Source: Phycisphaeraceae bacterium
GTDB taxonomy: Bacteria > Planctomycetota > Phycisphaerae > Phycisphaerales > UBA1924
Reading direction: 5' to 3'
Assembly (NCBI GenBank): GCA_019636675.1
Contig: JAHBXC010000001.1
Coordinates: 558,001 to 622,000, forward strand
DNA length: 64,000 bases
The notes under the pieces are model-generated. The model was given only the letters and a program-made list of their open reading frames with translations, was not told the origin of the DNA and did no database searches. A program made the position numbers and the translations under genes. Numbering within the stretch: position 1 is the first letter of the stretch; every line of letters starts with the position of its first letter. Shown here one piece after another: positions 34,312 to 45,433 of the stretch.

Positions 34312-34701
34312 ATGCCTTCGCTCCCGATCGTCCCGACGCTTGCGCTCGCGCCCTGGATCACGGCGATGCTCGTCGTCGCCTTCCTCTTTGTGTGCCTCCT
34401 GCTGATCCTGATCATCCTGATCCAGAAGCCCCAGGGCGGCGGCCTGTCCGGCGCGTTCGGCTCGGGCGCGGCGTCCGGCTCGGGCCAGACGGTCTTCGGC
34501 GCACGCACCGGCGACGCGCTGACCATCGGCACCATCACGGTCTTCGTGCTGTACCTGGGCGTCGCGATCGGGCTGAACTACGCCATCCGGCCCTCGACGC
34601 GCGCCCCGGCGCAGCCGGTGATGCAGCAGCCGGCCGACAGCGCGCCGGCGACGACCCCGGCGAATGTCCCCGCGGCCCCGACGTCGGAGCCCCAGCCCTG
34701 A
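34312..34701 (+). CDS. secG: Protein translocase subunit SecG
   Basis: SecG is the small two-helix subunit of the SecYEG protein-export channel. In this 129-residue protein helix 1 is at about residues 16-38, then QKPQGGGLSGAFG, the hallmark loop, then helix 2 at about 68-88 (IGTITVFVLYLGVAI). The tail after residue 95 is Pro/Ala-rich and longer than usual. GAGGA lies about ten bases before ATG 34312. It sits directly after tpiA and its stop overlaps the likely start of the YicC gene, suggesting one transcript for all three. Confidence 0.92.
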   Translation: MPSLPIVPTLALAPWITAMLVVAFLFVCLLLILIILIQKPQGGGLSGAFGSGAASGSGQTVFGARTGDALTIGTITVFVLYLGVAIGLNYAIRPSTRAPAQPVMQQPADSAPATTPANVPAAPTSEPQP

Positions 34702-35585
34702 TCCGGTCCATGACAGGGTTCGGCGAGGCGTCGCTCCACCAGGGCGGCGCGCACTATCACCTCGAGCTGCGCTCGCTGAATAACCGGTATTTCAAGGCGT
34801 CCATCCGGCTGCCCGAGGACCTTCAGGGCCTCGAGGCCGAGCTGGAGGCGGCCCTGCGCAACCGCATCTCGCGCGGCGCGCTCACGCTCATCGCCAAGGT
34901 GTCCGACACCTCGAGCGACGCGACCTATGTCGTGAACGAGGCGGCGCTGCGCGGCTATCTCGAGAAACTGGACGCGCTCCCCAAGCCAAAGAACGCGACC
35001 CTGTCCATCGACGGCGCGAGTCTCTTGTCGCTGCCCGGCGTGCTCCAGCCCCCCGACGACGACGAGCGCCTGCACAAGGCGCGCAAGGCGTTCATGTCGA
35101 TGCTCGACGGCGCGGTGGCCCAGCTCGTCGCGATGCGCGAGAACGAGGGGCGCAAGCTCGATGACGAGCTCCGCGCCCACCAGCGCGTCATCCACGACAA
35201 GCTCGCGAGGGTCCGCGCCCGCTCGCCCGAGGTGGTGCAGGAGTACGAGCGACGCCTGAAGGAGCGGACCGAGCGTCTGCTCCAGCAGGCGGGGTTCACC
35301 GCCGAGCCCTCGGACGTGATCCGGGACGTGGCCGCGTTCTCCGAAAAGGCCGACATCGCGGAAGAGATCCAGCGCCTGGGCGGTCACATCGAGCAGTTCT
35401 CGGAGCTGCTCGACGCCCCGGCGGACAAGCCCGTCGGTCGCACGCTCGACTTCCTGGCGCAGGAGATGCTGCGCGAAGCGAACACGATCGGGAGCAAGTG
35501 CGCCGACGCCGAAATCGCCCGGGACGTCGTCGAGATCAAGGGCGCGATCGATCGGATCAAGGAACAGGTCCAGAATGTGGAGTGA
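34698..35585 (+). CDS. YicC/YloC-family endoribonuclease-type protein, with probable CTG start
   Basis: YicC/YloC proteins are linked to RNA metabolism and stationary-phase stress; several are endoribonucleases. The family opens IRSMTGFG, and here that sequence follows a CTG codon at 34698-34700. The C-terminus has KAD..EEI.RL..H and GR.LDFL.QEM.RE.NTI.SK, the classic YicC/DUF1732 end with all acidic residues intact. Choosing the CTG start gives 295 residues and the normal N-terminus; GGAG lies eight bases upstream of the CTG. The nearest ATG (34710) would remove the first four conserved residues and has no ribosome-binding site. The CTG overlaps the secG stop codon (CTGA), so translational coupling is likely. 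Confidence 0.9.
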   Translation: MIRSMTGFGEASLHQGGAHYHLELRSLNNRYFKASIRLPEDLQGLEAELEAALRNRISRGALTLIAKVSDTSSDATYVVNEAALRGYLEKLDALPKPKNATLSIDGASLLSLPGVLQPPDDDERLHKARKAFMSMLDGAVAQLVAMRENEGRKLDDELRAHQRVIHDKLARVRARSPEVVQEYERRLKERTERLLQQAGFTAEPSDVIRDVAAFSEKADIAEEIQRLGGHIEQFSELLDAPADKPVGRTLDFLAQEMLREANTIGSKCADAEIARDVVEIKGAIDRIKEQVQNVE

Positions 35586-35722
35586 TCGCATCTCCGGCCC
35601 TTTCCGGGACATCGGCTGGACAGATGATGCGTCCTGACGCATGATGGGTGCGTAGGGATAGTCAGGCCGCGGCCTGTCCCCGCCGCACCCCGCCGCCACG
35701 CACGCGGAGGACCCCACTCTCG

Positions 35723-37036
35723 ATGCCGAGCAACCCCGGCATCTCACGCCACGACCGCCCCGTCGACCTCGCCGGCGATGACGCCCGTGGTCCGGGTTCG
35801 TCCGAGGCTCCGTCCGATCTGGGGGGCGCCCCGGGGCCGGACGCGACGCTGGACCCCGGCGCGTCCGGCTCGTCGATGATCGGCCCGGCGATCTCACCGG
35901 GGTCCTCGCTCCTGTCCATGCACACGCTGTCGGGCACCGGGCTCTCGCTGAGCGCCGGGGTCGGGCTCGTCGCGAGCAGCGCGGACCGCACGCCGGGCGG
36001 GTCGGAGCAGGCGCGCGAGCAGTTCGCTCCCGAAGAGCTGGCGATCGTGCTCTCGCACTTCGACATCGGGGTGATCCAGGCGATCCAGGAGTTCCGGCGC
36101 GGGTCGCGCCGGGCGCCCAAGGCGCTGATCAAGTCGGCCGCAGGCGGGTTCCTGCTCAAACGCCGCGCCCCCGGGCGCGACGAAGCGGCGCGCGTCCGCT
36201 TCAGCCACCGCGTGCAGCTCAAGCTGGCCGAGCAGCACTTCCCGCTCCCCAAGCTCCTCCACGACCGCGCCACCCACGAAACGCTCGTCAAGCACGGCGG
36301 GCGGATCTACGAGCTGTTCGAGTTCATCCCCGGCACGCGCTACGACGCGTCGCTCCCGGCAACCTCCGACGCCGGGCACGCCCTCGCGCTCTTCCACAAA
36401 CTCATCTCGAGCGTCCAGACCGAGGACCTGCTCCCAACCTTCGGCTATCACGCGGCGGAGGGCATCGACCGCCAGTTCGTCGCGATCGCGGCCCGCGCGA
36501 ACGAGAACCAGGACGCGTCGCTCATCGCCACCTGTGAGGCGCTGCGCGAGCAGTACCACGAGAGCGCTCGCGCCGTCGACAGGATCGGCATCCGGCACTG
36601 GCCCACGCAGCTCGTCCACGGCGACTGGCACCCCGGGAACACGCTCTACCGCGGCGCGCATGTCGTCGCCGTCATCGACTTCGATTCGCTCCGGCTCGAG
36701 CCGCGCGTGCTCGATGTCGCCAACGGCGCGCTGCAGTTCTCGATCACCATGGACGGGCAGGACCTGCACCGTTGGCCAGACCACCTCGATGAATCGCGAT
36801 TTAAGCGGTTCTGCCGGGGGTACGACGCCGTCGAGGAGTGCATCCTCGCCACGGCGGAGATCGAGGCGATCCCCCACCTGATGATCGAGGCGCTGATCCT
36901 CGAGGCCGCGACCCCCATCGCCGCGACCGGGGCCTTCGCCGGGCACGACGGGGGGGCGTTCCTGCGCATGGTGGAGCGCAAGTGCAGCTGGATGCGTGAG
37001 AACACGCCGCGCCTGATCAACCTGATCTCCGACTGA
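35723..37036 (+). CDS. APH-fold phosphotransferase (aminoglycoside/choline-kinase-like)
   Basis: A 437-residue protein whose C-terminal two thirds (from about residue 100) adopt the aminoglycoside-phosphotransferase-like kinase fold. VHGDWHPGN is the catalytic Brenner loop and VIDFDSLRLEP the metal-binding Asp segment. A lysine-bearing strand KRRAPG near residue 150 may form the ATP site. The first 90 residues are a Gly/Ser/Pro-rich stretch with no recognisable domain. Many such proteins act on small sugars, choline or homoserine; antibiotic resistance is not implied. The ATG at 35723 is preceded by GGAGG about 13 bases upstream. The gene stands between yicC and the PDZ gene with no clear partner. 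Confidence 0.8.
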   Translation: MPSNPGISRHDRPVDLAGDDARGPGSSEAPSDLGGAPGPDATLDPGASGSSMIGPAISPGSSLLSMHTLSGTGLSLSAGVGLVASSADRTPGGSEQAREQFAPEELAIVLSHFDIGVIQAIQEFRRGSRRAPKALIKSAAGGFLLKRRAPGRDEAARVRFSHRVQLKLAEQHFPLPKLLHDRATHETLVKHGGRIYELFEFIPGTRYDASLPATSDAGHALALFHKLISSVQTEDLLPTFGYHAAEGIDRQFVAIAARANENQDASLIATCEALREQYHESARAVDRIGIRHWPTQLVHGDWHPGNTLYRGAHVVAVIDFDSLRLEPRVLDVANGALQFSITMDGQDLHRWPDHLDESRFKRFCRGYDAVEECILATAEIEAIPHLMIEALILEAATPIAATGAFAGHDGGAFLRMVERKCSWMRENTPRLINLISD

Positions 37037-37166
37037 CCGGCTCTGCCTCGCACTCCCGGCCCCCCGACCCCGATCGGGGTCCGAAAACCCCGGTTTGAGC
37101 ATTCCGGCGTGAACCGCACCCCGACCCGGGGCGTCCGGGTAGACTGTGCTGAGCGAAGGGCCACCC

Positions 37167-38363
37167 ATGCGACGAGCCGAACGCCATCCCGAGCGAGCCC
37201 GACCCGACACGGGACGCGCCCCCGCCGTCGCGGCGTTGGTCGTCGGCCTCGCCGCGCTCTCGCCTGCGATCGCGAAGCCGCCCCCCTTCCTGCCGCGCGA
37301 GCTGGCGGACGTCGTCGAGCGCGCGCGCCAGCAGCAGCGCGCCGAGAACCCGGTCCGCGAAGCGCCCGCGCCGCGCGAGATCGTCGACGTCGCCACCGGG
37401 GAACTGACGCTGACCGAGGTGCTCGCGCAGCTCTCCTCCGAGGACTACGCCCAGCGCGAGGTCGCGACGCAGCTGCTCGCCAATGTCGCGATGTGGGACG
37501 AGCGGGCGCTCGCCGAGGCCTGCGCGACGGTCGATCTCTGCCCCGAGGCGCGCGTCCGCGTGCGAGAGGCCCTCTATTCCCGGTTCGCGGCGTCGCCCGG
37601 TCCGGCCGTCGGCATCAGCATGTCGCCCGAGCGCTCGGTCAACGGCGTGGTCATCCTGAGCGTGATGCAGAACTATCCCGCGTCGCGCGTGCTGCGCGCG
37701 AACGATGTGCTGATGCGCATCGGCGATGTCGATCTGCGCGCCGACCCCACGAACCAGCGCGTGCAAGAGGTCATCGCGTCGTACCAGCCGGGCGATCGCG
37801 TCCCGATGACGATCCTGCGCGACGAGCGCGAGATCGTGGTCGAGGTCGAGCTCGGGCAGTTCGCGAACCTGGATCCGAACCTCAGCCAGCGCAACGAAAT
37901 GATCCTGCGCCAGGCGTGGAACCTGCGCTCACGCCGGCTCGGCCTCTCGGACGACGAAGCCGCCGCGGTCGCGCCCGCCGTCTCGCTGTTCGACTGGAGG
38001 CGCGCGGCGCAGCGGGCCTCGCTGGTCCGGCAGGGAACCGGCATGGTCGCAGGGGGTGAGCCCGCGCCCGTTCCCGGGCGTCTCGCGGGCGGGGTGGCGA
38101 ACATCGACAACTCGCGTATCGGACGCGTCGAGCGGGTCGACCCTCGCATCGCCCCCGAGCCGCGCGGCGCGGACGTGCAGCGCGCCCTCGACGAGCGCAT
38201 GAAGCTCATCGAAACCCAGATCGCCGAACTCAGCCAGCGCATGGCCGACGCACGCACGCCGCAGCGCGAGCACGAGAAACTGCGCGAGACGCTCGAGCAA
38301 CTGGCGCTGCAGCGCCGCCAGATCATGCTCGAGATGGTCCGCTGGGCCGATCGCAACGACTGA
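37167..38363 (+). CDS. Exported PDZ-domain protein
   Basis: A 398-residue protein with a signal peptide of about 36 residues (ending AIAK). Residues 130-210 form a PDZ-like domain with SMSPERSVNGVVILSVMQNYPASR, VLRANDVLMRIGD and YQPGDRVPMTILR. No protease domain is attached, so it may be an adaptor that binds C-terminal peptides in the periplasm. Residues 340-395 form a coiled coil rich in Gln, Arg and Glu. AAGGG lies six bases before ATG 37167; a GTG at 37146 is an alternative. A short stem with no T-run (38364-38391) separates it from the convergent leuS gene. Confidence 0.78.
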   Translation: MRRAERHPERARPDTGRAPAVAALVVGLAALSPAIAKPPPFLPRELADVVERARQQQRAENPVREAPAPREIVDVATGELTLTEVLAQLSSEDYAQREVATQLLANVAMWDERALAEACATVDLCPEARVRVREALYSRFAASPGPAVGISMSPERSVNGVVILSVMQNYPASRVLRANDVLMRIGDVDLRADPTNQRVQEVIASYQPGDRVPMTILRDEREIVVEVELGQFANLDPNLSQRNEMILRQAWNLRSRRLGLSDDEAAAVAPAVSLFDWRRAAQRASLVRQGTGMVAGGEPAPVPGRLAGGVANIDNSRIGRVERVDPRIAPEPRGADVQRALDERMKLIETQIAELSQRMADARTPQREHEKLRETLEQLALQRRQIMLEMVRWADRND

Positions 38364-38402
38364 GCGGAGCCTCGGCCTCGGCCGGCTCCGCCGCCAGCGG
38401 CG

Positions 38403-41324
<2,922 letters not shown>

Positions 41325-41356
41325 AGGCCGGGAGTCTATCGCCCAGCCCCGGCGGA

Positions 41357-42856
41357 TCACGCCCCCTGGGCGCCGGCCAGCTTTTTCGCGGCCAGCTCGG
41401 CGAGGAGCATCTTGGCCTCGCCGACCAGATAGAAACTGCCCGTGACCACGATCAGGTCGCCCTTGGTGACCGCCTTGGCCGCGAGGTTGATCGCGCCCTT
41501 CAGCTCGCTCTCGACCTGCGACATCTTCCCGGACATCTCGTGGAAGCGCCGCTGGAGGTCGCGCGGCTCGGACGCGCGCGGGTTGAGCGAGGACCGGGTG
41601 AAGATCACCTTGTCGGCGCCCATGTCGATCTTCTCGAGCATCGCCGGGATGTCCTTGTCGGAGGCGCAGCCGAAGATCATCACCATCGAGTCGTAGGGGA
41701 CGTGCGCGCCGACCGTCTTCACCAGTGCGCCGAGCGACGCCGCGTTGTGCGCCCCGTCGAGCAGGATGCGCGGGTGCTTCCACGCCAGCTCCATCCGGCC
41801 GGGGATCACGGTGCACGACAGCCCGTGGGCGACGTCGCCCTCGGGGGTCTCGAGCCCGCGCTCACGAAGCTTGTCCATCGCCGCCAGCGCCAGGCCGCAG
41901 TTGTACGCCTGGTGCTCGCCGGCCAGGGGCGACGCGAAATGCTCGAAGTTGCTCCGTGGGCTGGTCACGCAGACCCGGTGGTGCGGGCCAAGGTCCGCGC
42001 TGCTCTCGAAGCGGTAGCTGAAGTCGATGTCCTTGCCCAGCACCTCGAGACGCGCGCCGGCCTTCTCGGCGACTTCGCGCATCGCCTCGAGCACGCCGGG
42101 GGCCTGCGGCATCGTGATCGCGGCGCCGGAGGGCTTGAAGATCCCCGCCTTTTCACGCGCGATCTCGGGCAGCGTCTCGCCCAAAATCTGCGTGTGATCG
42201 CGGCTGATCTCGGTCACGATCGCGACATCCGGGCGAACGATGTTCGTCGCGTCCAGACGGCCGCCAAGACCGACCTCCACCACCGCGATGTCGACCGCCT
42301 TGTCGGCGAAGTAGACGAACGCGAGCGCCGTGATCAGCTCGAAGAAGGTCGCCTCGCCGTGCTTGCCCTCGACGGCGGCGGCGGCCTGGGCCACCTTGTC
42401 CATCGCGTCGCGGAAATCCTCGCGCGAGACCAGTTCGGCGTTGATCTGGACCCGCTCGCGCACATCGACCAGATGGGGGCTGGTGTAGAGCCCGACCGTG
42501 TAGCCGCAGCCCTCGAGGGCCGACGCGATCATCGCGCAGGTGCTGCCCTTGCCCTTGGTGCCGGCGACGTGGACGACGCGCACGGCGTCCTGGGGATCGC
42601 CCAGCTTCTGCGCGATGGCGCGCATGCGATCGAGCTTGAACTTGTCGAGGTGCTCGCGCGTCAGGCGCGCCCGCTCCAGATCGACGCGCGCGAAGAGGTA
42701 GGCCCTCGCATCCTCGTAGGACGCGAAAAGCCGGGCCTCCTTGGCGGGGCGAGCCCCCTGTCCCTTGGCGCGAGGGGCCCCCTTCGCGCTCGTGGAAACC
42801 CGGGGCTTGGTTGTCTTCGAAGAAGCCGCGGGCTTTGCGGCGGAGGATCTGGGCAT
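41357..42856 (-). CDS. folC: Folylpolyglutamate / dihydrofolate synthase
   Basis: FolC adds glutamates to folates and in many bacteria also makes dihydrofolate. The 499-residue protein has the P-loop GTKGKGST and YTSPHLVDVRERVQI, then AREKAGIFKP with the carbamylated-lysine loop and LLDGAHNAAS. The first 40 residues are Lys/Ala/Pro/Ser-rich, basic and probably disordered, and are not part of the usual protein. The start is ATG 42856, though GTG 42874 would add six residues; neither has a strong ribosome-binding site. It lies 32 bases upstream of leuS. It links with glyA and gcvT to the folate-dependent one-carbon pool. Confidence 0.93.
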   Translation of the reverse strand: MPRSSAAKPAASSKTTKPRVSTSAKGAPRAKGQGARPAKEARLFASYEDARAYLFARVDLERARLTREHLDKFKLDRMRAIAQKLGDPQDAVRVVHVAGTKGKGSTCAMIASALEGCGYTVGLYTSPHLVDVRERVQINAELVSREDFRDAMDKVAQAAAAVEGKHGEATFFELITALAFVYFADKAVDIAVVEVGLGGRLDATNIVRPDVAIVTEISRDHTQILGETLPEIAREKAGIFKPSGAAITMPQAPGVLEAMREVAEKAGARLEVLGKDIDFSYRFESSADLGPHHRVCVTSPRSNFEHFASPLAGEHQAYNCGLALAAMDKLRERGLETPEGDVAHGLSCTVIPGRMELAWKHPRILLDGAHNAASLGALVKTVGAHVPYDSMVMIFGCASDKDIPAMLEKIDMGADKVIFTRSSLNPRASEPRDLQRRFHEMSGKMSQVESELKGAINLAAKAVTKGDLIVVTGSFYLVGEAKMLLAELAAKKLAGAQGA

Positions 42857-42902
42857 ACGGGACCAGAATAGCACGCCGGGAGGGGGTCCCCAAACCGTTT
42901 CT

Positions 42903-43760
42903 TCATGAAGTCGGCGGTTTCCCCTCGATCGTCACGCGGGTCGTCGCCCGTCCGGGGTGCCCGAACCAGGAGTTCTCGCGCTGTCCCGGCGGATACTGCG
43001 CCTCGACGACCTTCGCCGCCCCTGCCATCCCGGCTTCCGGACGGACCCATCCGCCTTCCACGTCGGGGAAGTCGAGCACGCAGTTCTCGCACTTCTTGTC
43101 GTCGAGGAACCGGATGGGGCACCAGAACGACTCGACGTTGCGGAGCATCTCCGAGCCCAGCGACCAGACCCCGGTCATCCAGTCGCAGTAGAGACACCAG
43201 ATCAGGTCGTGCCCGACGAGGCCGCTGAACTTGTGGCGCGACACGTTGATCCATTCGCCCTGCCGGTACCTCGGGAAGCGCACGATCCACACAAGGGGCG
43301 GATAGACAATGACCTCCGCGGCGCGGATGAACCAGAACACCGGGACCGCCAGCGCCGTCCACCAGACAGCCGCGTGGTTGCGCAGCGGGCCGACCGAGCG
43401 GTTGAGCGCCTTGACGATCCGGGGCCCGCGCACCGCCTCGCGATGTCGCCACTCGTGTGCGCGAGACCACACCAGCACGGTCGCGATCTGGGCCGCGACA
43501 CCCGCCAGCAGCCCCCAACCCCACGCGAGCGAGGCCCCCTCCCCCACCAGCCCGGGCGCGATCCGCCCGGCGTGCACGCCGACCACCGGGCCGATGACCC
43601 AGGGCGACACGGTGAAGAACGCCACCACGAGATCGAGCAGCGGCGCCCTGCAGAACACATCGTGCAGCGATGGCGCAAACCGCGAGACCAGATGCAGGAA
43701 CATCGCGCCGACCAGCAGCGTCGCGCAGACGAGGATGAACACGAACAGCGGTGTCGTCAT
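42903..43760 (-). CDS. Multi-pass membrane protein of unknown function
   Basis: A 285-residue membrane protein. Four to five hydrophobic segments lie at about 5-27, 40-62, 78-98 and 130-160. The C-terminal half appears soluble, with LYCDWMTGVWSLGSEMLRNVESFWCPIRF, a second cysteine pair (KKCENC) and a conserved-looking pattern of Trp and Tyr. The cysteines could bind metal or form a disulfide. I do not recognise the family. ATG 43760 was chosen; a GTG six bases upstream is possible. The gene ends 46 bases before folC on the same strand and follows apaG, so they may form one unit. Confidence 0.62.
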   Translation of the reverse strand: MTTPLFVFILVCATLLVGAMFLHLVSRFAPSLHDVFCRAPLLDLVVAFFTVSPWVIGPVVGVHAGRIAPGLVGEGASLAWGWGLLAGVAAQIATVLVWSRAHEWRHREAVRGPRIVKALNRSVGPLRNHAAVWWTALAVPVFWFIRAAEVIVYPPLVWIVRFPRYRQGEWINVSRHKFSGLVGHDLIWCLYCDWMTGVWSLGSEMLRNVESFWCPIRFLDDKKCENCVLDFPDVEGGWVRPEAGMAGAAKVVEAQYPPGQRENSWFGHPGRATTRVTIEGKPPTS

Positions 43761-43809
43761 GCCCACAGACTAACGCATCGTCGCCGCCCGGGCAGCGACT
43801 CGAACCGCG

Positions 43810-44259
43810 TCAGCGCACCGGGTCCATGTCCTCTTCCGCGACGAGGAAGAACCGCGCGATCGTCGCGAGGAAGTTCGAGCCGTCGTCGCGGCGCATGGTG
43901 TACTGCCCCTCCATCGTCCCCCATGGGGTGGTGAGCGGGCAATAGCTCGAGTACTCGAACGACTGGCCCGGCTCGAGCTCGGGCTGCGCGCCGATCACCC
44001 CTTCACCGGTGACTTCCTGGCTCTCGCCGAGTGAATCAACGATGACCCAGCGACGGCTGAGCAGCTTGACCCAGCGTTCGCTCTCGTTCGTGATGCGTAT
44101 CCGGTACGCGAACACGAACCTCTTGTCGAGAGGATCGGAATGCTCCGGGAGATACGCGGGCGTCACGCTCACGCGCACGCCGTCCGTCATGGCTTCGGAA
44201 CCGAGACGCCTTCCGGCACGGTCCACTCCGCTTCGAGTACGCATCGTGTTGCTAGGCAC
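43810..44259 (-). CDS. apaG: ApaG-type protein with an N-terminal extension
   Basis: ApaG proteins have an Ig-like (fibronectin-type) fold and are of unclear biochemical role; older work linked ApaG to Mg/Co tolerance. The protein is 149 residues, about 25 more than usual. The core has YRIRITNE, V.LLSRRW.I.D..G, V.GEGV.G.QP.L.PGQ.F.Y and TMEGQYTM. The GTG at 44259 has GGAGGAG with a seven-base spacer, the best ribosome-binding site for this gene, while the internal ATG at 44190, which would give the usual length, has none. The first 24 residues therefore seem a real extension, Arg/Ser-rich and unique to this protein as far as I can see. Confidence 0.86.
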   Translation of the reverse strand: MPSNTMRTRSGVDRAGRRLGSEAMTDGVRVSVTPAYLPEHSDPLDKRFVFAYRIRITNESERWVKLLSRRWVIVDSLGESQEVTGEGVIGAQPELEPGQSFEYSSYCPLTTPWGTMEGQYTMRRDDGSNFLATIARFFLVAEEDMDPVR

Positions 44260-44485
44260 TTGAAAGCTCCTCCTCCCGGCGCCTTCTCAGGTGCGCCGGG
44301 CCCATCTCACCGCGAACAGCATACCGCGCCGAAGGCCCGTTGCATACTCGAAAGCGGAGCCGGATATCGGCGTCAGGGGCCGCCCCCCCGGGGAGGGGCG
44401 CCGCAGCCCCCGGGCTGTATACTGCGACCCTCAAGGCGGGGGGGATTCTCCCCCTCCCACGCACTCTCGAACAGGAAACCAGCCC

Positions 44486-44914
44486 ATGGGCATCTTCAAA
44501 GAGTTCCGCGACTTCGCCATGCGAGGCAACGTCGTGGACATGGCCGTCGGCATCGTCATCGGCGGGGCGTTCGGCACCATCGTCCGGTCCATGGTGGACG
44601 ATGTCCTCATGCCCCCCATCGGCATGGCCCTGGGCGAGGTCGACTTCTCGGAACTGAAGTTCTACCTCCAGCGCGCCGGGACGACCGAGGACGGCGCCCA
44701 GATCGCCGAGGTCGCGATCCGCTACGGGAGCTTCATCAACGCGATGATCTCCTTCATCATCGTCGCCTTCGCCCTGTTCATCGTCATTAAGGCGATGAAC
44801 ACCGCAAGAGCACGGTTCGAGAAGAAAGAGGACGAGGCCAAACCCGTGGCCGCCACCCCGGAGGATGTCCTGGTCCTTCGTGAGATCCGCGATCTGCTCC
44901 AGAAGCAGGGCTGA
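44486..44914 (+). CDS. mscL: Large-conductance mechanosensitive channel
   Basis: MscL opens a large pore in the inner membrane when tension rises under osmotic downshock. The 142-residue protein has the amphipathic N-terminus FKEFRDFAMRGNVVDMAVGIVIGGAFG, transmembrane helix 1 and the second helix after SFINAMISFIIVAFALFIVI. The C-terminal helix has VLVLREIRDLL. AGGAAAC lies eight bases before ATG 44486. TATACT at 44418-44423 is a possible -10 box, though no -35 was found. A strong terminator follows 24 bases after the stop. Single-gene unit. Confidence 0.95.
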   Translation: MGIFKEFRDFAMRGNVVDMAVGIVIGGAFGTIVRSMVDDVLMPPIGMALGEVDFSELKFYLQRAGTTEDGAQIAEVAIRYGSFINAMISFIIVAFALFIVIKAMNTARARFEKKEDEAKPVAATPEDVLVLREIRDLLQKQG

Positions 44915-44938
44915 GAGCGCCACCATCCAGGAAGAACC

Positions 44939-44969
44939 ACGGGTCGCGCTCCGGCGCGACCCGTTTTTT
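44939..44969 (+). terminator. Terminator between mscL and the DoxX-like gene
   Basis: A perfect 11-bp stem (44939-44949 with 44954-44964) with a TCCG loop and six T's. It serves mscL. The T-run overlaps the stop codon of the convergent DoxX-like gene, so it also lies just at that gene's 3' end. Confidence 0.88.
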
Positions 44970-45411
44970 AATGCGCGTGCTTTTCGGAGCGAACGCTGCT
45001 GCCGATCACCATCGCCGCCCCGAACAGGAAGAGGTCCTTGATCAGGTACTGCCCCTCGGGCGTGGGCACGAAGGGGAAGGACACCCAGCAGACGTCGAGC
45101 TTGATCAGCAGCGCCAGCAAAGTCCCGGGCAGTCGGAGGAACAGCAGCAGGATCGCCACGCGCACCGTCGGGCGCCAGAGCAGGAGGACGCCGATGAGGA
45201 TCTCCCACACTCCCAGAACCTTGACCATAACCTCGGGCGAGCCGATGTAGATCGTGTGCGCGAGCAGCGACGACCCGGTGGGGTGCCCGAAGACCTTGAG
45301 CGCGCCGAGCCAGGCGAAAAAGACGCCGAGGCAGATCTCGTGGGCGGGATGCCCGACGCCGCCCATCCAGCGGGCGATCCGCTCGTCGAGTTTGTTGAGG
45401 TCGACCTTCAT
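44968..45411 (-). CDS. DoxX-like small membrane protein
   Basis: A 147-residue protein with four predicted membrane helices (about 25-42, 55-80, 86-105 and 121-136). The sequence GVFFAWLGALKVFG at the first helix resembles DoxX/DUF417 (YkgB-like) membrane proteins. These have varied or unknown roles, some in redox or uptake. The last codons HAH-stop end in the T-run of the mscL terminator. Start ATG 45411 follows a reasonable context. It reads in the same direction as the downstream edge of the MFS gene but is separated by 22 bases. Family assignment is by pattern only. Confidence 0.68.
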   Translation of the reverse strand: MKVDLNKLDERIARWMGGVGHPAHEICLGVFFAWLGALKVFGHPTGSSLLAHTIYIGSPEVMVKVLGVWEILIGVLLLWRPTVRVAILLLFLRLPGTLLALLIKLDVCWVSFPFVPTPEGQYLIKDLFLFGAAMVIGSSVRSEKHAH

Positions 45412-45433
45412 GCCGGCACGATACCCGACCGGC

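Noticed and set aside
35723..37036. Antibiotic-resistance aminoglycoside kinase
   Set aside because: The APH fold is shared by many metabolic kinases and nothing links this gene to aminoglycosides.
38364..38391. Terminator between the PDZ gene and leuS
   Set aside because: An 8-bp stem is present but there is no T-run on either strand; too weak to list as a terminator.
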